Source of the DNA: Luteimonas fraxinea
Lineage (GTDB): Bacteria > Pseudomonadota > Gammaproteobacteria > Xanthomonadales > Xanthomonadaceae
Direction: 5' to 3'
Length of the DNA stretch: 64,000 nt
Assembly (NCBI RefSeq): GCF_021233355.1
Contig: NZ_CP089507.1
Span: 434,001-498,000 of the forward strand
A program made the translations under genes and the position numbers. Within the stretch, counting starts at the first letter, position 1, and each line of letters opens with the position of its first letter. Positions 34,255 through 44,500 of the stretch are shown here, piece by piece. A model generated the notes under the pieces. The model had not been told where the DNA came from and ran no database searches. It saw nothing but the letters and a program-made list of their open reading frames with translations.

Positions 34255-35583
34255 ATGCCGATTGACATGCCGCTGCCCGACCTGCCGCCCGATGCACGTG
34301 GCCGCCTCGTCGTCGGCTACAGCGGCGGTCTTGATTCCAGCGTGCTGCTGCACGTGTTCGCGCACACACCGGCGCTGCGCGCGCGCGGGCTGCATGCGGT
34401 GCATGTGCACCACGGTCTGCAGGCTGGCGCGGACGATTGGGCCGGGCACTGCGTGGCGACCTGCGAACGTCTCGAGGTGCCGTGCAGCGTGGTCCGGGTC
34501 AACGTGGCGCGTGACAGCGGCGAAGGTCCAGAAGCGGCTGCACGTGCCGCGCGGCATGCCGCGTTCGCCGCGCAACTGGAGCCGGGCGATGTCCTCGCCC
34601 TCGCCCACCATCGCGACGACCAGGCCGAAACCGTGCTGCTGCGTGCGCTGCGTGCGTCGGGGCCCGATGGGCTGTCAGCGATGCGACCGCTGCGCCCGTT
34701 CGCGAGCGGGTGGCTGTGGCGGCCGTTGCTCGCGCTGCCGCGTGCGCAACTGTTGGCCTACGCGCAGGCACACGGTCTTGAATGGATCGAGGATCCGAGC
34801 AATGCGGTGGACGATGCGGACCGCAACTTCCTGCGCAATCGCGTGATGCCGCTGCTACGCACGCGCTGGCCGCACGCGGACGTCGCACTGTCGACGGTCG
34901 CGGCATTGCAGGCCGAAACAAGCGGCCTGCTCGCTGCCGGCGACGATATGGCGCTGGCGACGGCGCGGACACGTGATCCGTCCGTGTTGCGACTCGACGC
35001 GTTGCGCGCGCTCCCGGTCGCGCGACGCACACGCGTCCTGCGCCGTTGGATCGCGGAACTTGAATTGCCACCACTTCCGGCGCGCGCCATCGACTGGTGC
35101 AATGCCGATCTCGACACCGGCCGCGCGGATCGCGCGCCCTGCTTCGACTGGGCCGGCCATCGCCTGCAACGCTGGCGTGGGCTGCTGCAGGCCGCGCCGA
35201 TCCGGGCGCCGCTGGATGCCGACTTCACTGCGCAATGGAATGGCGCCGCGCCACTTCAGCTGCCCGATGGTGGCCGACTGTGGCTGGACGGCGCGACGGA
35301 TGACCGCATGTGGACCGTCCGGGCCAGAGAGGGTGGCGAGCGCATCTGCCTGCCCGGCCGCGCCCACACGCACGCGCTCAAGCACGTGCTGCAGTCGCTC
35401 GGCGTGCCGCCCTGGATCCGCGCGCAGCTGCCGGTGCTGGTCGATGGCGAGGGCCGCGTGCTGGCCGCCGGCGATCTCGCCTTCGACGCCGGCTTCGACG
35501 CCTGGCTGCGAGACGGCGACCGCCGGCTGTACTGGTCGCCACCGGGCGACATGCACACGGTCCTCGACGCGCCGATCGCTTAA
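34255..35583 (+). CDS. tilS: tRNA(Ile)-lysidine synthase
   Basis: TilS modifies cytidine 34 of the CAU-anticodon tRNA-Ile to lysidine so that it reads AUA. The 442-residue protein has the N-type ATP pyrophosphatase P-loop SGGLDSS near residue 23, HHGLQAGADDW, LALAHHRDDQAETVLLR, IEDPSNAVDDADRNFLRN and the C-terminal substrate-binding TilS domain (ICLPGRAHTHALKHVLQ). ATG 34255 was chosen; ATG 34267 is also in frame. No ribosome-binding site is visible. Confidence 0.94.
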   Translation: MPIDMPLPDLPPDARGRLVVGYSGGLDSSVLLHVFAHTPALRARGLHAVHVHHGLQAGADDWAGHCVATCERLEVPCSVVRVNVARDSGEGPEAAARAARHAAFAAQLEPGDVLALAHHRDDQAETVLLRALRASGPDGLSAMRPLRPFASGWLWRPLLALPRAQLLAYAQAHGLEWIEDPSNAVDDADRNFLRNRVMPLLRTRWPHADVALSTVAALQAETSGLLAAGDDMALATARTRDPSVLRLDALRALPVARRTRVLRRWIAELELPPLPARAIDWCNADLDTGRADRAPCFDWAGHRLQRWRGLLQAAPIRAPLDADFTAQWNGAAPLQLPDGGRLWLDGATDDRMWTVRAREGGERICLPGRAHTHALKHVLQSLGVPPWIRAQLPVLVDGEGRVLAAGDLAFDAGFDAWLRDGDRRLYWSPPGDMHTVLDAPIA

Positions 35584-35586
35584 AAT
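35581..35586 (+). promoter_or_regulatory. Candidate -10 element giving a leaderless xseB transcript
   Basis: TAAAAT (including the tilS TAA stop) is followed by six bases and then the xseB ATG at 35593. No Shine-Dalgarno sequence precedes the ATG. Confidence 0.45.
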
Positions 35587-35592
35587 CCCCGG

Positions 35593-35865
35593 ATGCCGAA
35601 GAAACCCGCTGCCGCCGAAACCAGTCCCGTCGCCGACTTCGAAAACGCCCTGACCCAGCTCGAAACGCTGGTCGAGCGCATGGAGGGTGGCGAGCTGAGT
35701 CTCGAAGAATCGTTGGGCGCCTACGAGCGCGGCGTCGGTCTGTACCGCCGCTGCCAGCAGGCCCTCGAAGACGCCGAGCTGCGCGTGAAGCTGCTCAGTG
35801 ATCCCGCCTCGCCCGAACGCGCGCAGCCCTTCGGCGACGCCGCGGTCGACGATTCCGATGCCTGA
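35593..35865 (+). CDS. xseB: Exodeoxyribonuclease VII small subunit
   Basis: XseB combines with XseA to form exonuclease VII, which degrades single-stranded DNA. The 90-residue protein has the characteristic core [20 protein letters not shown] followed by [28 protein letters not shown]. It overlaps the start of ispA by 8 bp, the usual xseB-ispA coupling. The large subunit gene is not in this window. Confidence 0.96.
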   Translation: MPKKPAAAETSPVADFENALTQLETLVERMEGGELSLEESLGAYERGVGLYRRCQQALEDAELRVKLLSDPASPERAQPFGDAAVDDSDA

Positions 35866-36757
35866 CGCGGCGCGCGACACCGCGGCGCTGATCGAGACCT
35901 GGCGCGCACGCACCGACGCCAAGCTGCAGCAGGCACTCGACACCGTCGCCGACGGCGAGCCGCGTCTGCATGCCGCGATGGGCCATGCGGTGCTGCTGGG
36001 CGGCAAGCGCATGCGTCCGCTGCTGGTGCACGCCACCGCCTACGCATTCGGTGCGCCCGCGGGCGCGGCCGATGCTGCGGCCGCGGCGGTCGAACTGGTG
36101 CACGCGTATTCGCTGGTACACGACGATCTCCCGGCGATGGACGATGACGCCCTGCGTCGCGGCCAACCGACCGTGCACGTCGCCTTCGATGAAGCGACCG
36201 CGATCCTCGCCGGCGATGCACTGCAGACGCTCGCGTTCTCGTTGCTTGCCGAAGCGCCGCTCGCTGCCGAGATCCGTCTGGCAATGGTCGCGACGCTCGC
36301 GCGCGCGTCCGGCGCGAACGGCATGTGCGGCGGCCAGGCGCTCGATATGGCGGCGACCGGTGACGGTAGCTCGATCGGCGTGGACGCACTCGAACGCCTG
36401 CATGCGATGAAGACCGGTGCGTTGCTGCGGGCCGCAGTCGCGCTGGGCGCACTCGCTGCAGGCGTGGATGCAGGCACGCGCGCGCGCCTGGATGATTTCG
36501 CCGATGCGCTGGGCCTGGCCTTCCAGATCCGCGACGACCTGCTCGACATCGAAGGCGACAGCGCAACGCTCGGCAAGACCGCCGGCAAGGACGTCGCGCA
36601 GGACAAGGCGACGTTCCCCGCGTTGATCGGTGCCGAGGCTTCGCGCGCGCGCCTCGATGCTCTCGCGATGCGCATGCAGGACGCGCTGGTTCCGTTCAGC
36701 GAGACCACCGCTCCGCTGGCCGCGCTCGGCCGCCGTGCGATCGAACGCGATTACTGA
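35858..36757 (+). CDS. ispA: Farnesyl diphosphate synthase (polyprenyl synthetase)
   Basis: IspA makes geranyl and farnesyl diphosphate from IPP and DMAPP, feeding UppS and quinone side chains. The 299-residue protein has GGKRMRPLL, the first aspartate-rich motif ([11 protein letters not shown] near residue 90) and the second ([13 protein letters not shown] near 223), and ends AIERDY. It overlaps xseB by 8 bp. A dxs gene, often next in this cluster, is not present; a DUF4870 pseudogene on the other strand follows instead. Confidence 0.96.
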   Translation: MPDAARDTAALIETWRARTDAKLQQALDTVADGEPRLHAAMGHAVLLGGKRMRPLLVHATAYAFGAPAGAADAAAAAVELVHAYSLVHDDLPAMDDDALRRGQPTVHVAFDEATAILAGDALQTLAFSLLAEAPLAAEIRLAMVATLARASGANGMCGGQALDMAATGDGSSIGVDALERLHAMKTGALLRAAVALGALAAGVDAGTRARLDDFADALGLAFQIRDDLLDIEGDSATLGKTAGKDVAQDKATFPALIGAEASRARLDALAMRMQDALVPFSETTAPLAALGRRAIERDY

Positions 36758-36792
36758 AGCCGGGGCGCGCTCGCGCCCGCGCCTCATCAGAC

Positions 36793-37234
36793 TCAGCTGC
36801 CGAAGAACCGGATCGTCAGCGGATGCTGGTAGTGCTCGCCGTTCAAGGCACGCACCGCGGCGACGATACTGCTGATCAGCCACAGCATCCCGAGGCCACA
36901 CGCCGCTGCCACCAGCATCAGACCGGCAGGCAGCGTCACGATCGCGCCGATGCCGAGCGTCAGCACGGTGGCACCGAGCAGGCCGATGGCCGCGACGAAG
37001 ATCGCGCAGGCGTAGAGGCACATGCTCAGGTGGAAGTTCAGCGCGTCGCGAGCATGCGCGGCGACGAAGGCGTCGTCGTCGCGCTTGGCCAGGTAGACCA
37101 CACCGGCCACGAGCGCGCCGGCGATGCCCGACATCCAGCTCGTCAGCAGCGCGAGCACCAGTGCGCTGCATCGCCGCCGCCCAGTGGCGGCTGTCGCTGG
37201 CAGGCAGGGTCTGCGGAAAGGATGCGGTCTGCAT
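36793..37234 (-). pseudogene. DUF4870-type membrane protein with a frameshift near its 5' end
   Basis: The 3' frame encodes a typical DUF4870 core: three to four hydrophobic helices with AAHARDALNFHLSMCLY in the middle and a C-terminal HPLTIRFFGS. The start codon preceded by a perfect GGAGG lies at 37234 in another frame and reads MQTASFPQTL...SRHWAAAM, the expected N-terminus (compare RQWGLFGHLAAL in the paralogue just upstream). The two frames must join near 37160-37175. Restoring a short segment such as CCTCA within CA-GC would rejoin them as HWAAAMHLSAL. Either the gene is inactivated or the sequence has an error. A shorter GTG start at 37158 would lack the N-terminus and any ribosome-binding site. 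Confidence 0.7.
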
Positions 37235-37240
37235 GGGACA

Positions 37241-37245
37241 CCTCC
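37241..37245 (-). promoter_or_regulatory. Strong Shine-Dalgarno sequence of the frameshifted DUF4870 gene
   Basis: Minus-strand GGAGG, six bases, then ATG at 37234. It fixes the real start in a frame different from the conserved DUF4870 core, which is the main evidence for a frameshift. Confidence 0.75.
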
Positions 37246-37386
37246 GGTCGTGGATCGTGCATGCAGCCTGTGCGTTCGCTGGACGCCGCGCCAGACGCGG
37301 ACGTCACCCGGACTTCCGGCACCCCCTCAACGCAACAGGCCCCGGCGCGGACGCCGGAGCCTGTGCGGTGCAGCCGGCTTGATTGC

Positions 37387-37797
37387 TTACTTGATCAGAC
37401 GCAGCGCAAAGGGATAGCGATAAGCCACCCCATCGTTCGCCTTCATCGCGCCGACGATGGTCATTACCAGCCAGGCAATACCGAGCAGCAGGCCGATCGG
37501 CATGGTCAGCACCACGCCCAGGCCGAAGGTCACCAAGGTGATCAGCAACAGCACGACGCCGACAATCAGCAGGGTGATGTTGAAGTTCAGCGCCTCGCGC
37601 GCCTGGTCGGCAGCGAAGGGCATGGTGTCCTTCTTGATCAGCCAGATCACCAGCGGACCGACGATGTTGCCGATGCCGCCGGTGAACAGACCGGTCAGCG
37701 CTGCCAGATGGCCGAACAGGCCCCACTGGCGTTCTTCCGCGGACGCAACGCCGGCGGGGGGAGGCGGTGCAGTGGTGTACTTGTCGAACTCGCTCAT
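37387..37797 (-). CDS. DUF4870 domain-containing membrane protein
   Basis: A 136-residue small inner-membrane protein. A Pro-rich cytoplasmic N-terminus (MSEFDKYTTAPPPPAG) leads into EERQWGLFGHLAALTGL. About four hydrophobic segments follow, with FAADQAREALNFNITLL between them, and the end is YRYPFALRLIK. This is the DUF4870 pattern, function unknown. A second copy, apparently frameshifted, lies just downstream on the same strand (36793-37234), so the pair probably arose by duplication. Confidence 0.85.
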   Translation of the reverse strand: MSEFDKYTTAPPPPAGVASAEERQWGLFGHLAALTGLFTGGIGNIVGPLVIWLIKKDTMPFAADQAREALNFNITLLIVGVVLLLITLVTFGLGVVLTMPIGLLLGIAWLVMTIVGAMKANDGVAYRYPFALRLIK

Positions 37798-37890
37798 GCG
37801 GGACGCCTCGGGTTGGATGAAAAGGATTACAGGTCGCAGCCTTGCGGCGCACTGTTCAGGGATGCAGGACAGCCGTCAAGTGCGCCAACG

Positions 37891-39273
37891 TCACTCGCCG
37901 CCGGCAACGGTCATGCGGCCAAGCAGGATCGAGCCCGTCCGCACATGCGAACGCGGGTCGATGTCGCTGCCCACGGCTTCGATGGTGGCGAACATCTGTT
38001 TCAGATTGCCGGCGATGGTGATGCCGTCGACCGCGTGGCGGATCTCGCCCCTTTCGACCCAGAAGCCCGATGCGCCGCGCGAATAGTCGCCGGTGACCGC
38101 GTTGACACCCTGCCCCATCAGGCCGGTGACCAGCAGGCCGCGATCCATGCCGCGCAGCAGATCCTGCAGACCGCCGGCGTTGGCGGGAATCTCGAGGTTG
38201 TGCACGCCGCCGGCATTGCCGGTGGTCTGCAGGCCCAGCTTGCGCGCCGAGTAGCTGCCGAGCACATAGCGCTGCAGTACCCCGCCTTCGATCAACGACG
38301 ATTCGCGCGTGGCCACGCCTTCGGCGTCGTAGGCCGATGACTGGAACCCGCGCTCGAGGAACGGGCGCTCGAAGATGTTGAACCAGTCGGGAAACAGCGG
38401 CGTGCCGACGCTGTCGAGCAGGAAGCTCGCGCGGCGGTACAGCGCGCCTCCGGACACCGCGCCCAGCAGATGACCGATCAGCGAGCGCGCGACCTCGGCC
38501 TGGAACAGCACCGGATAGCTGCCGGTCGCGAGCGGTCGCGGGTCCAGCCGCGCGAGCGTGCGCTCGGCGGCGCGTCGGCCGATCGAAGCCGGTGCATCGA
38601 GATCGGACTCGGCAAGCGCCACGCTGTACCAGCCCTCGCGCTGCATGTGCTCGCCCTCGCCCGCAATCAACGCGCAGCCGATGCTGTGGTGGCTCCCACG
38701 CTCGGCGCCGACGAAGCCGTGGCTGTTGGCGTAGACGCTCAGGCCCTTCGACGTGCTGACCGAGGCGCCATCAGAATTGGCGATACGCGGGTCGGCATCG
38801 CGGCCGGCGGCCTCGCAGGCCAGCGCGAGATCCACCGCGGCGTCCGCGTCCAGCGCCCAGGGATGCCAGGCGTCGTATTCGTCAAAGCGGCCATCGGCAC
38901 CGGGGCGCGCCATCAGGTCGGCATCGGCGAGGCCCGACGCATCGTCGTCTTCGGTGAAACGCGCGATCGCGCAGGCCTGGTCGACCGTCGCGGCGAGGCT
39001 CTCTTCGCGCAGATCGGCCGTGCTGGCGGTGCCTTTGCGCTTGCCGAAATAGACGGTGACGCCGATCCCGCGGTCGCGCGTGGACTCGACGGTTTCGACC
39101 TCGCCCATGCGCACATTGACGCTCAGACCCGCGTCTTCCGAGCACGACACCTCGGCCTGGGTGGCGCCGGCGGCCCGGCAACGGTCGAGCAGGCGCTGCG
39201 ACAGCGCGGCCAATGCGTCGAGGCGGACGGCCGAATCATCGGCCGAATGAACGTCGATCAAGGCGTGGGACAT
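37891..39273 (-). CDS. pmbA: TldD/PmbA-family protein PmbA (TldE)
   Basis: PmbA is the non-catalytic partner of the TldD/TldE heterodimer, a metalloprotease that matures modified peptides such as microcin B17 in E. coli and degrades unfolded short proteins. The 460-residue protein lacks the HExxxH zinc motif, as expected for TldE. It shows [27 protein letters not shown], the central [22 protein letters not shown] and the C-terminal [24 protein letters not shown]. The start at 39273 gives [10 protein letters not shown] and lies 5 to 23 bp from the divergent yjgA start. Confidence 0.94.
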   Translation of the reverse strand: MSHALIDVHSADDSAVRLDALAALSQRLLDRCRAAGATQAEVSCSEDAGLSVNVRMGEVETVESTRDRGIGVTVYFGKRKGTASTADLREESLAATVDQACAIARFTEDDDASGLADADLMARPGADGRFDEYDAWHPWALDADAAVDLALACEAAGRDADPRIANSDGASVSTSKGLSVYANSHGFVGAERGSHHSIGCALIAGEGEHMQREGWYSVALAESDLDAPASIGRRAAERTLARLDPRPLATGSYPVLFQAEVARSLIGHLLGAVSGGALYRRASFLLDSVGTPLFPDWFNIFERPFLERGFQSSAYDAEGVATRESSLIEGGVLQRYVLGSYSARKLGLQTTGNAGGVHNLEIPANAGGLQDLLRGMDRGLLVTGLMGQGVNAVTGDYSRGASGFWVERGEIRHAVDGITIAGNLKQMFATIEAVGSDIDPRSHVRTGSILLGRMTVAGGE

Positions 39274-39284
39274 GGGCAATGACT

Positions 39285-39290
39285 TATCCT
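39285..39290 (+). promoter_or_regulatory. Candidate -10 element giving a leaderless yjgA transcript
   Basis: TATCCT is followed by GTTGCA and then ATG 39297. No Shine-Dalgarno sequence precedes this ATG. The hexamer lies within the few bases separating the divergent pmbA and yjgA starts. Confidence 0.45.
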
Positions 39291-39296
39291 GTTGCA

Positions 39297-39917
39297 ATGA
39301 GAGGCATAAACGAAGATTCGGGCGAGTACCTGGGCCCCAGCCGCAAGCAGAACCGGCGCGAAGCGCTGGAAGTGCTGTCGCTGGCCGACGACCTGGCTGC
39401 ACTGTCCGAAAACCAGCTGGGCAAACTGCCCATTCCCGAAGGCCTGCTGACGCACATCGCCGATGCGCGGCGTATCACCTCGCACATCGCGCGCAAGCGA
39501 CAGCTGGCGTTCCTCGCCAAGCAGATGCGCCGCGAGAGCGACGAGACGCTGGAAGCGATCCGCGACGCGATGGATGCAGGCGGCACCGCCGCACGCGTCG
39601 AGACCGCCCAGCTGCATCGCGCCGAAGCCTGGCGCACGCGCCTGCTCGACGACGGCGACGCGGCACTGGCCGAACTGCTCGACGCATATCCGGAAGCCGA
39701 TCGCCAGCGCCTGCGCCAGCTGGTGCGCAATGCGCTCGCCGAACGCGCGAAGAACAAGCCGCCGGCCGCATTCCGCGAACTGTTCCGCGAGCTGCGCGGC
39801 GTGTTCGCGGCCGCGTCGCTGGCGGCGGGCGAAGACGCTGCGGCCGAGGAAGCGCGTCTGGAAGACGAAGCCGACGAACCCGGCAACGGCGACGGCGACG
39901 GCGACGACGCACCCTGA
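39297..39917 (+). CDS. yjgA: Ribosome-associated protein YjgA (DUF615)
   Basis: YjgA (DarP) associates with late 50S assembly intermediates. The protein (206 residues from ATG 39297, 212 from ATG 39279) carries the DUF615 core: [50 protein letters not shown] and a [21 protein letters not shown] tail. An acidic C-terminus ([10 protein letters not shown]) is the least conserved part. I favour 39297 because a -10-like TATCCT sits six bases before it. It separates pmbA from tldD. Confidence 0.92.
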   Translation: MRGINEDSGEYLGPSRKQNRREALEVLSLADDLAALSENQLGKLPIPEGLLTHIADARRITSHIARKRQLAFLAKQMRRESDETLEAIRDAMDAGGTAARVETAQLHRAEAWRTRLLDDGDAALAELLDAYPEADRQRLRQLVRNALAERAKNKPPAAFRELFRELRGVFAAASLAAGEDAAAEEARLEDEADEPGNGDGDGDDAP

Positions 39918-39926
39918 GTTTGATCT

Positions 39927-39958
39927 GCCGTCATTCCCGCCTGCGCGGGACTGACGGC
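39927..39958. repeat. REP-like palindromic hairpin
   Basis: GCCGTCA at the left pairs with TGACGGC at the right, and TCCCGC with GCGGGA inside, with one mismatch and a CTGC loop. The core GTCATTCCCGC...GCGGGA resembles a widespread class of short palindromic repeats in proteobacterial genomes. It sits between convergent yjgA and tldD, where it may also help terminate. Only one copy was seen in the window. Confidence 0.6.
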
Positions 39959-40020
39959 ACTGTCAGGGCACAGCCTCAGGCCGCTCCGACTCCCGAAATC
40001 CCGATCCCGCATGCCGGCTC

Positions 40021-41484
40021 TCAAGCCTGCGTGCCGCCGACGGTCAGCTGGTCGATCAGCAGATGCGGCTGGCCCACGCCGACCGGGACACTCTGGCCGT
40101 CCTTGCCGCAGACGCCGACACCTTCGTCGAGCGCCATGTCGTGGCCGATCATGCGCACGCGCTGCATCGTCTCCGGACCGTTGCCGATCAGCGTCGCGCC
40201 CTTGACCGGCGCGGTGATCTTCCCGTCCTCGATCAGATAGGCCTCGGTCGCCGAAAACACGTACTTGCCGTTGGTGATGTCGACCTGGCCGCCGCCGAAG
40301 TTCACCGCGTACAGGCCCTTCTTGACCGAGCGGATCATGTCCTGCGGATCGTCCTGACCCGCCAGCATGTAGGTGTTGGTCATGCGCGGCATCACCAGGT
40401 GCGCGAAGGACTCGCGACGGCCGTTGCCGGTCGGCGCGACGCCCATCAGACGCGCGTTGAGCGTGTCCTGCATGTAGCCGGTCAGCACGCCGTCCTCGAT
40501 CAGCGTCGTGCAGTGCGTCGGCGTGCCTTCGTCGTCGATGTTGAGCGAACCGCGGCGGCCGGCGAGCGTGCCGTCGTCGACGATCGTCACGCCCTTCGAC
40601 GCCACACGCTGGCCGATACGACCGGCATACGTGCTGGTGCCCTTGCGCGCGAAGTCGCCTTCGAGGCCGTGGCCGACCGCTTCATGCAGCAGCACGCCCG
40701 GCCAGCCCGCGCCGAGCACGACCGGCATGGTGCCGGCCGGCGCATCGATCGCTTCGAGGTTCACCAGCGCCTGGCGCAGTGCCTCGCGCGCGAAGCGTTC
40801 CGGCTTGCCGTCACCCAGCAGTTCTTCGTACGAGTAACGGCCGCCGTAGCCCGAGTAGCCGGATTCGCGGCGGCCGTTGTGTTCCACCAGCACCTGGATG
40901 TTGAGCCGCACCAGCGGACGCACGTCGCCGGCGAGCACACCATCGCTGCGTGCCACCAGTACCGTGTCGACGCCGCCCGACAGGCTGACCATCACCTGCT
41001 GCACGCGCGGATCGGCTGCACGCAGCATGCGATCGACGCGGCGCAGCGCTTCGACCTTCGCCTCGCTGCCGAGCGCGTCGATCGGGTCCTGCGCGGGATA
41101 CAGATCGTGGGCGCGGGTGCGCGCCAGCGCGAGCGGCGCATGCGCGCGGCCATCGCGAGCGATCGCACGCGCCGACTGCGCCGCGCCCAGTAGCGCGACC
41201 GCATCGATGTCGTCGGAATAGGCGAAGCCGGTCTTCTCGCCGCTGATCGCGCGCACGCCGACGCCCTGCTCGATCGCATGCGAGCCACTCTTGACGATGC
41301 CGTCCTCGACTGCCCAGCTCTCGCGACGCGAGTGCTGGAAATACAGGTCACCGAAATCGATGCCGGGACCAAGCAAGGCGGAGAACGCGCGGTCGAGGCC
41401 GGAGGTATCGAGACCGGCGGGCAACAGCAGGCGGGATTCGGCCAGCGCAAGCGCGCCGCCGGAGGAAACGGGAGATTCGGACAT
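40021..41484 (-). CDS. tldD: Metalloprotease TldD
   Basis: TldD is the catalytic half of the TldD/TldE peptidase. The 487-residue protein contains the zinc-binding HEAVGH motif in [20 protein letters not shown] (residues ~255-275). It also shows [17 protein letters not shown] and the C-terminal [28 protein letters not shown]. Its partner pmbA lies two genes away on the same strand, separated by yjgA on the opposite strand. It is probably the last gene of a maf-rng-yhdP-tldD transcription unit. Confidence 0.96.
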   Translation of the reverse strand: MSESPVSSGGALALAESRLLLPAGLDTSGLDRAFSALLGPGIDFGDLYFQHSRRESWAVEDGIVKSGSHAIEQGVGVRAISGEKTGFAYSDDIDAVALLGAAQSARAIARDGRAHAPLALARTRAHDLYPAQDPIDALGSEAKVEALRRVDRMLRAADPRVQQVMVSLSGGVDTVLVARSDGVLAGDVRPLVRLNIQVLVEHNGRRESGYSGYGGRYSYEELLGDGKPERFAREALRQALVNLEAIDAPAGTMPVVLGAGWPGVLLHEAVGHGLEGDFARKGTSTYAGRIGQRVASKGVTIVDDGTLAGRRGSLNIDDEGTPTHCTTLIEDGVLTGYMQDTLNARLMGVAPTGNGRRESFAHLVMPRMTNTYMLAGQDDPQDMIRSVKKGLYAVNFGGGQVDITNGKYVFSATEAYLIEDGKITAPVKGATLIGNGPETMQRVRMIGHDMALDEGVGVCGKDGQSVPVGVGQPHLLIDQLTVGGTQA

Positions 41485-41562
41485 CCGCCAAGTGTGGGGG
41501 CAAAGCCGTCGATGGCAAGCCGAAACTGAACCTGCAGGCCCGCAATCGCCGGCGAAAACGCC

Positions 41563-44500
41563 TCAGTTCGCCGATTGCGGCCGAGTCGACGGCGGGGTCG
41601 CCGGTTGCGCCGCGTCGCGACGTTCGACCACGTCCACCTTCGGGTCCTGCCAGGGACCGCTGACGTGATAGTTGCGCGCGCCCATCTCGGCCAGCGGCTT
41701 GCGCAGCACCGCGTTCGCGACCGCGCCGACTGCGGCGCCCACAGGGCCGAGCGTCAGCGCACCGACCGCCGGCAGCAGGTTGCCGGTCTTGGGCAGCACT
41801 TCGATGTCCTGGTCGTGCGTGCGCGCAGCGAGATCGGCGCTGCCGCGGATGCGGATTTCCGCCGCCGGCCCGTCGATGACGAGGTTGTCGCCGCGCGCGG
41901 TGCCGTTGCCGAAGCGGATGTCGCCGGCGATGCGATTGAAGCCGAAGCCCTTGCTGAAGAAATCGCGGAAATCGAGCATCAGCCGGCGCGGCAGCTCGGC
42001 CACGCTGAGCAGGCCCAGCACGCGACCCGCGCCCGGCTCCACTTCGACCAGCTGCCCGTCGCGCAGCGCGATCTTCATCGCGCCTTCGAGCCGCGCGACC
42101 TGGAACGCGTTCGGCGCACCCGGCCAGGCGGCGTCGAAATCCACACGCCCCTGGCCGCCGACGATGCTGCCGGCGAAGCCGAGACCCGACGCGAGCCGGC
42201 CGAAGTTCTCGCTTTCCACGTCGGCCTGGAATGCAGTGCGCGCGGCCGTGCCGCGGCCTGTCCAGCGACCCGTCACGTCGATGCGGTGGTCCGGCGCGCG
42301 CACCTGCAGGCGATCGACTGCGAGACCGCCCGGAATGCGGCGCGAGGCCGCATCCACGCTGCCGAGCACCACGGCGCCGTAGCGCAGGTCGTCGATTACG
42401 AGCTGGATCGGCGGCACCGATGCGGGATCGAGCGTGTCGTCGACCGGCGTCGACGCCGGCACCCGCGCGATCACCGGCGCGTTCGGCGCAGCGATCGCCA
42501 CGGCGTCCGGCTTCGACGCAGGCGCCGGCCAGTGCAGGCGTTGCAGCGCGATCGCGACCGGCGCGCCGTCGGTATCGGGAATGCGCACGTCGCCGGCCAG
42601 CGCGGCGCCGTCGAGGCGCAGATCGGTGCCGGCATCGCGACGCGCGGCGGTGATGCGGGTCTGGCCGAGACGGCCACCGGCGAGTCGCAAATCGGCTGTG
42701 GTCACATCGACCTGCTGCAACGCCAGACCATCGCCATCGCCGCCCGCGCCCTTCAGGCCAATCCAGTCGAACACGTCGACCACAGGCGTGCGGCCGAAGA
42801 CGACGATGCCCGCTGCGGGCGCCGCAGCCTCGACGCGCGCCCGCCCCATATCAACACGGATGCCGGCACGTGCACCGCTGGTGCGCGCACGCAGCGCCAG
42901 CTGATTGCCGAAGCCAACCAGCACATCGCCGGTGCCGAACGGCAGCGGCGCTTCGATGGTCGTGCGCAGCGCGCGTCCGGCCGGTTTGTCGAGCGGCGCC
43001 GGCAGTCGCAGCGTCGTGCCGACGAGATCGGACCGCAGCAGCAGCTGCGCGGCAGGCACGCCCTCGCCCGCGGGCGCGTTGGGCACCGCAACCTGCACCT
43101 GCCACGGCGCGCGGCCACCGACATGCGGGCGCAGCCACGCGAGATCGGGCGCGCGGGCCAGCAGCGCGTTCGCATCGAGCGGCATGTCGAGTTCGCCTTC
43201 GAACGCGTTGCTGCGCTGGCGTACATGCCCAACGCCGGCGCGCAACGCGAGCGTGCCGGCCTGGCCGTCCTGGTGCGCCTCCAGCGCGTCGGCATGGAAC
43301 CCCGTCTGGTCGAACGCCACCGCGCCGCGCACGTGTTCGAACGCGAGGTCGAAGCGCGATTCGCGCATCGCGACGCCTTCGAGCTTCACTTCGCCGTCGA
43401 GCCGCATCGGTTCGCCATGCCCCGCTGCGACCGATACCGCCACATGCGCAGGCCCCACGACATCGAGCGCGTCGAGCGTTTCCGCATGCGCAGCCTGGAA
43501 CGGACTCTGCCGCAGCAGCGCGAGCAGCTGCTTCGCATCGGCCTGCGCCGTCGCGGCGACTTCGACCGGCGTCTGGCCGTAGTTGCGGATGCCAGCGACC
43601 ACATCGCGCAGCGGCACGCCGACCAGCTCGCCGGTCGAGGGTTCGAGCCGGAAGCCGTCGTTGATGAAACGCACATGGCCGCCGAGCTTCGTCATCGCCG
43701 GCCATTCGTCCTGGAAGCGGATCGTCGCGTCGGCGATGTCGCCCTCGGCGAAGAACACGCCGCGGCGGTCCTTGCCGTCCTCGACGCCGAACGGCCAATC
43801 GTCGAGATCGCCGGCGACGATGCCACGGCCGTTGCGCACGGTGCCGGCGACCAGCGCCATGTCCAGCCATTCGCGCGCGGCGACCGGCATCGTGTGGCGC
43901 ACCCAGAATTTCTTCGCGACCGGAATCTGCGCGGCGTCGACATCCGCTGCCAGATCGAGCCGGGGGCGCGTGCCGTCGCCTTCGAACGACAGACCGCCGC
44001 GCGCATCGGCGGCGTAGCCCTCGCCTTCGACGCGCAGGCCCGGCGTCTGGACGCGCCACGCGCCGCCATCGCGCCAGCCGGCGATCTCGCCATCTAGCCG
44101 CAACGGATGCGGCACGCCGAAACCGGACGGCCAATCGAACACCAGGCGCGCATCGGGATCGGGGCGGAACACCACGCCCTGCCCGTCACCGAGCAGCGTG
44201 CCGCCGAGGCCATGCAGACCCGGGCGATCCGCCACCGGTGAGAATCCGAAATCCTCGATCCGCGCCGACACCCGTACCGGCCCGCCCGCGCGCGCAGCGA
44301 AGTCGACATCCGACAGCACCGCATGTGGCGCCGCGGCCTGCAGCCAGGCGCGCAGTGACGGCGTCACGCCATCGCCGAGCGCGGCCAGCGCGATCAGCGG
44401 CGCCACCTCGACGCGGCCTGCGTGCATGGCCCAGTGCTGTCCGCCGGCGAGCACCAGACCGTCGAGCACCTGCTCGCTACTCTGCTGGGTCACCCGCAGC

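Noticed and set aside
35795..37234. 479-codon minus-strand frame starting at the DUF4870 ribosome-binding site
   Set aside because: Only its first ~22 residues look genuine; the rest is antisense to ispA and xseB. Treated as the result of a frameshift.
42700..44000. Several long plus-strand frames opposite yhdP
   Set aside because: Arg/Ala/His-rich translations without domains; yhdP on the minus strand has coherent AsmA-like sequence throughout.
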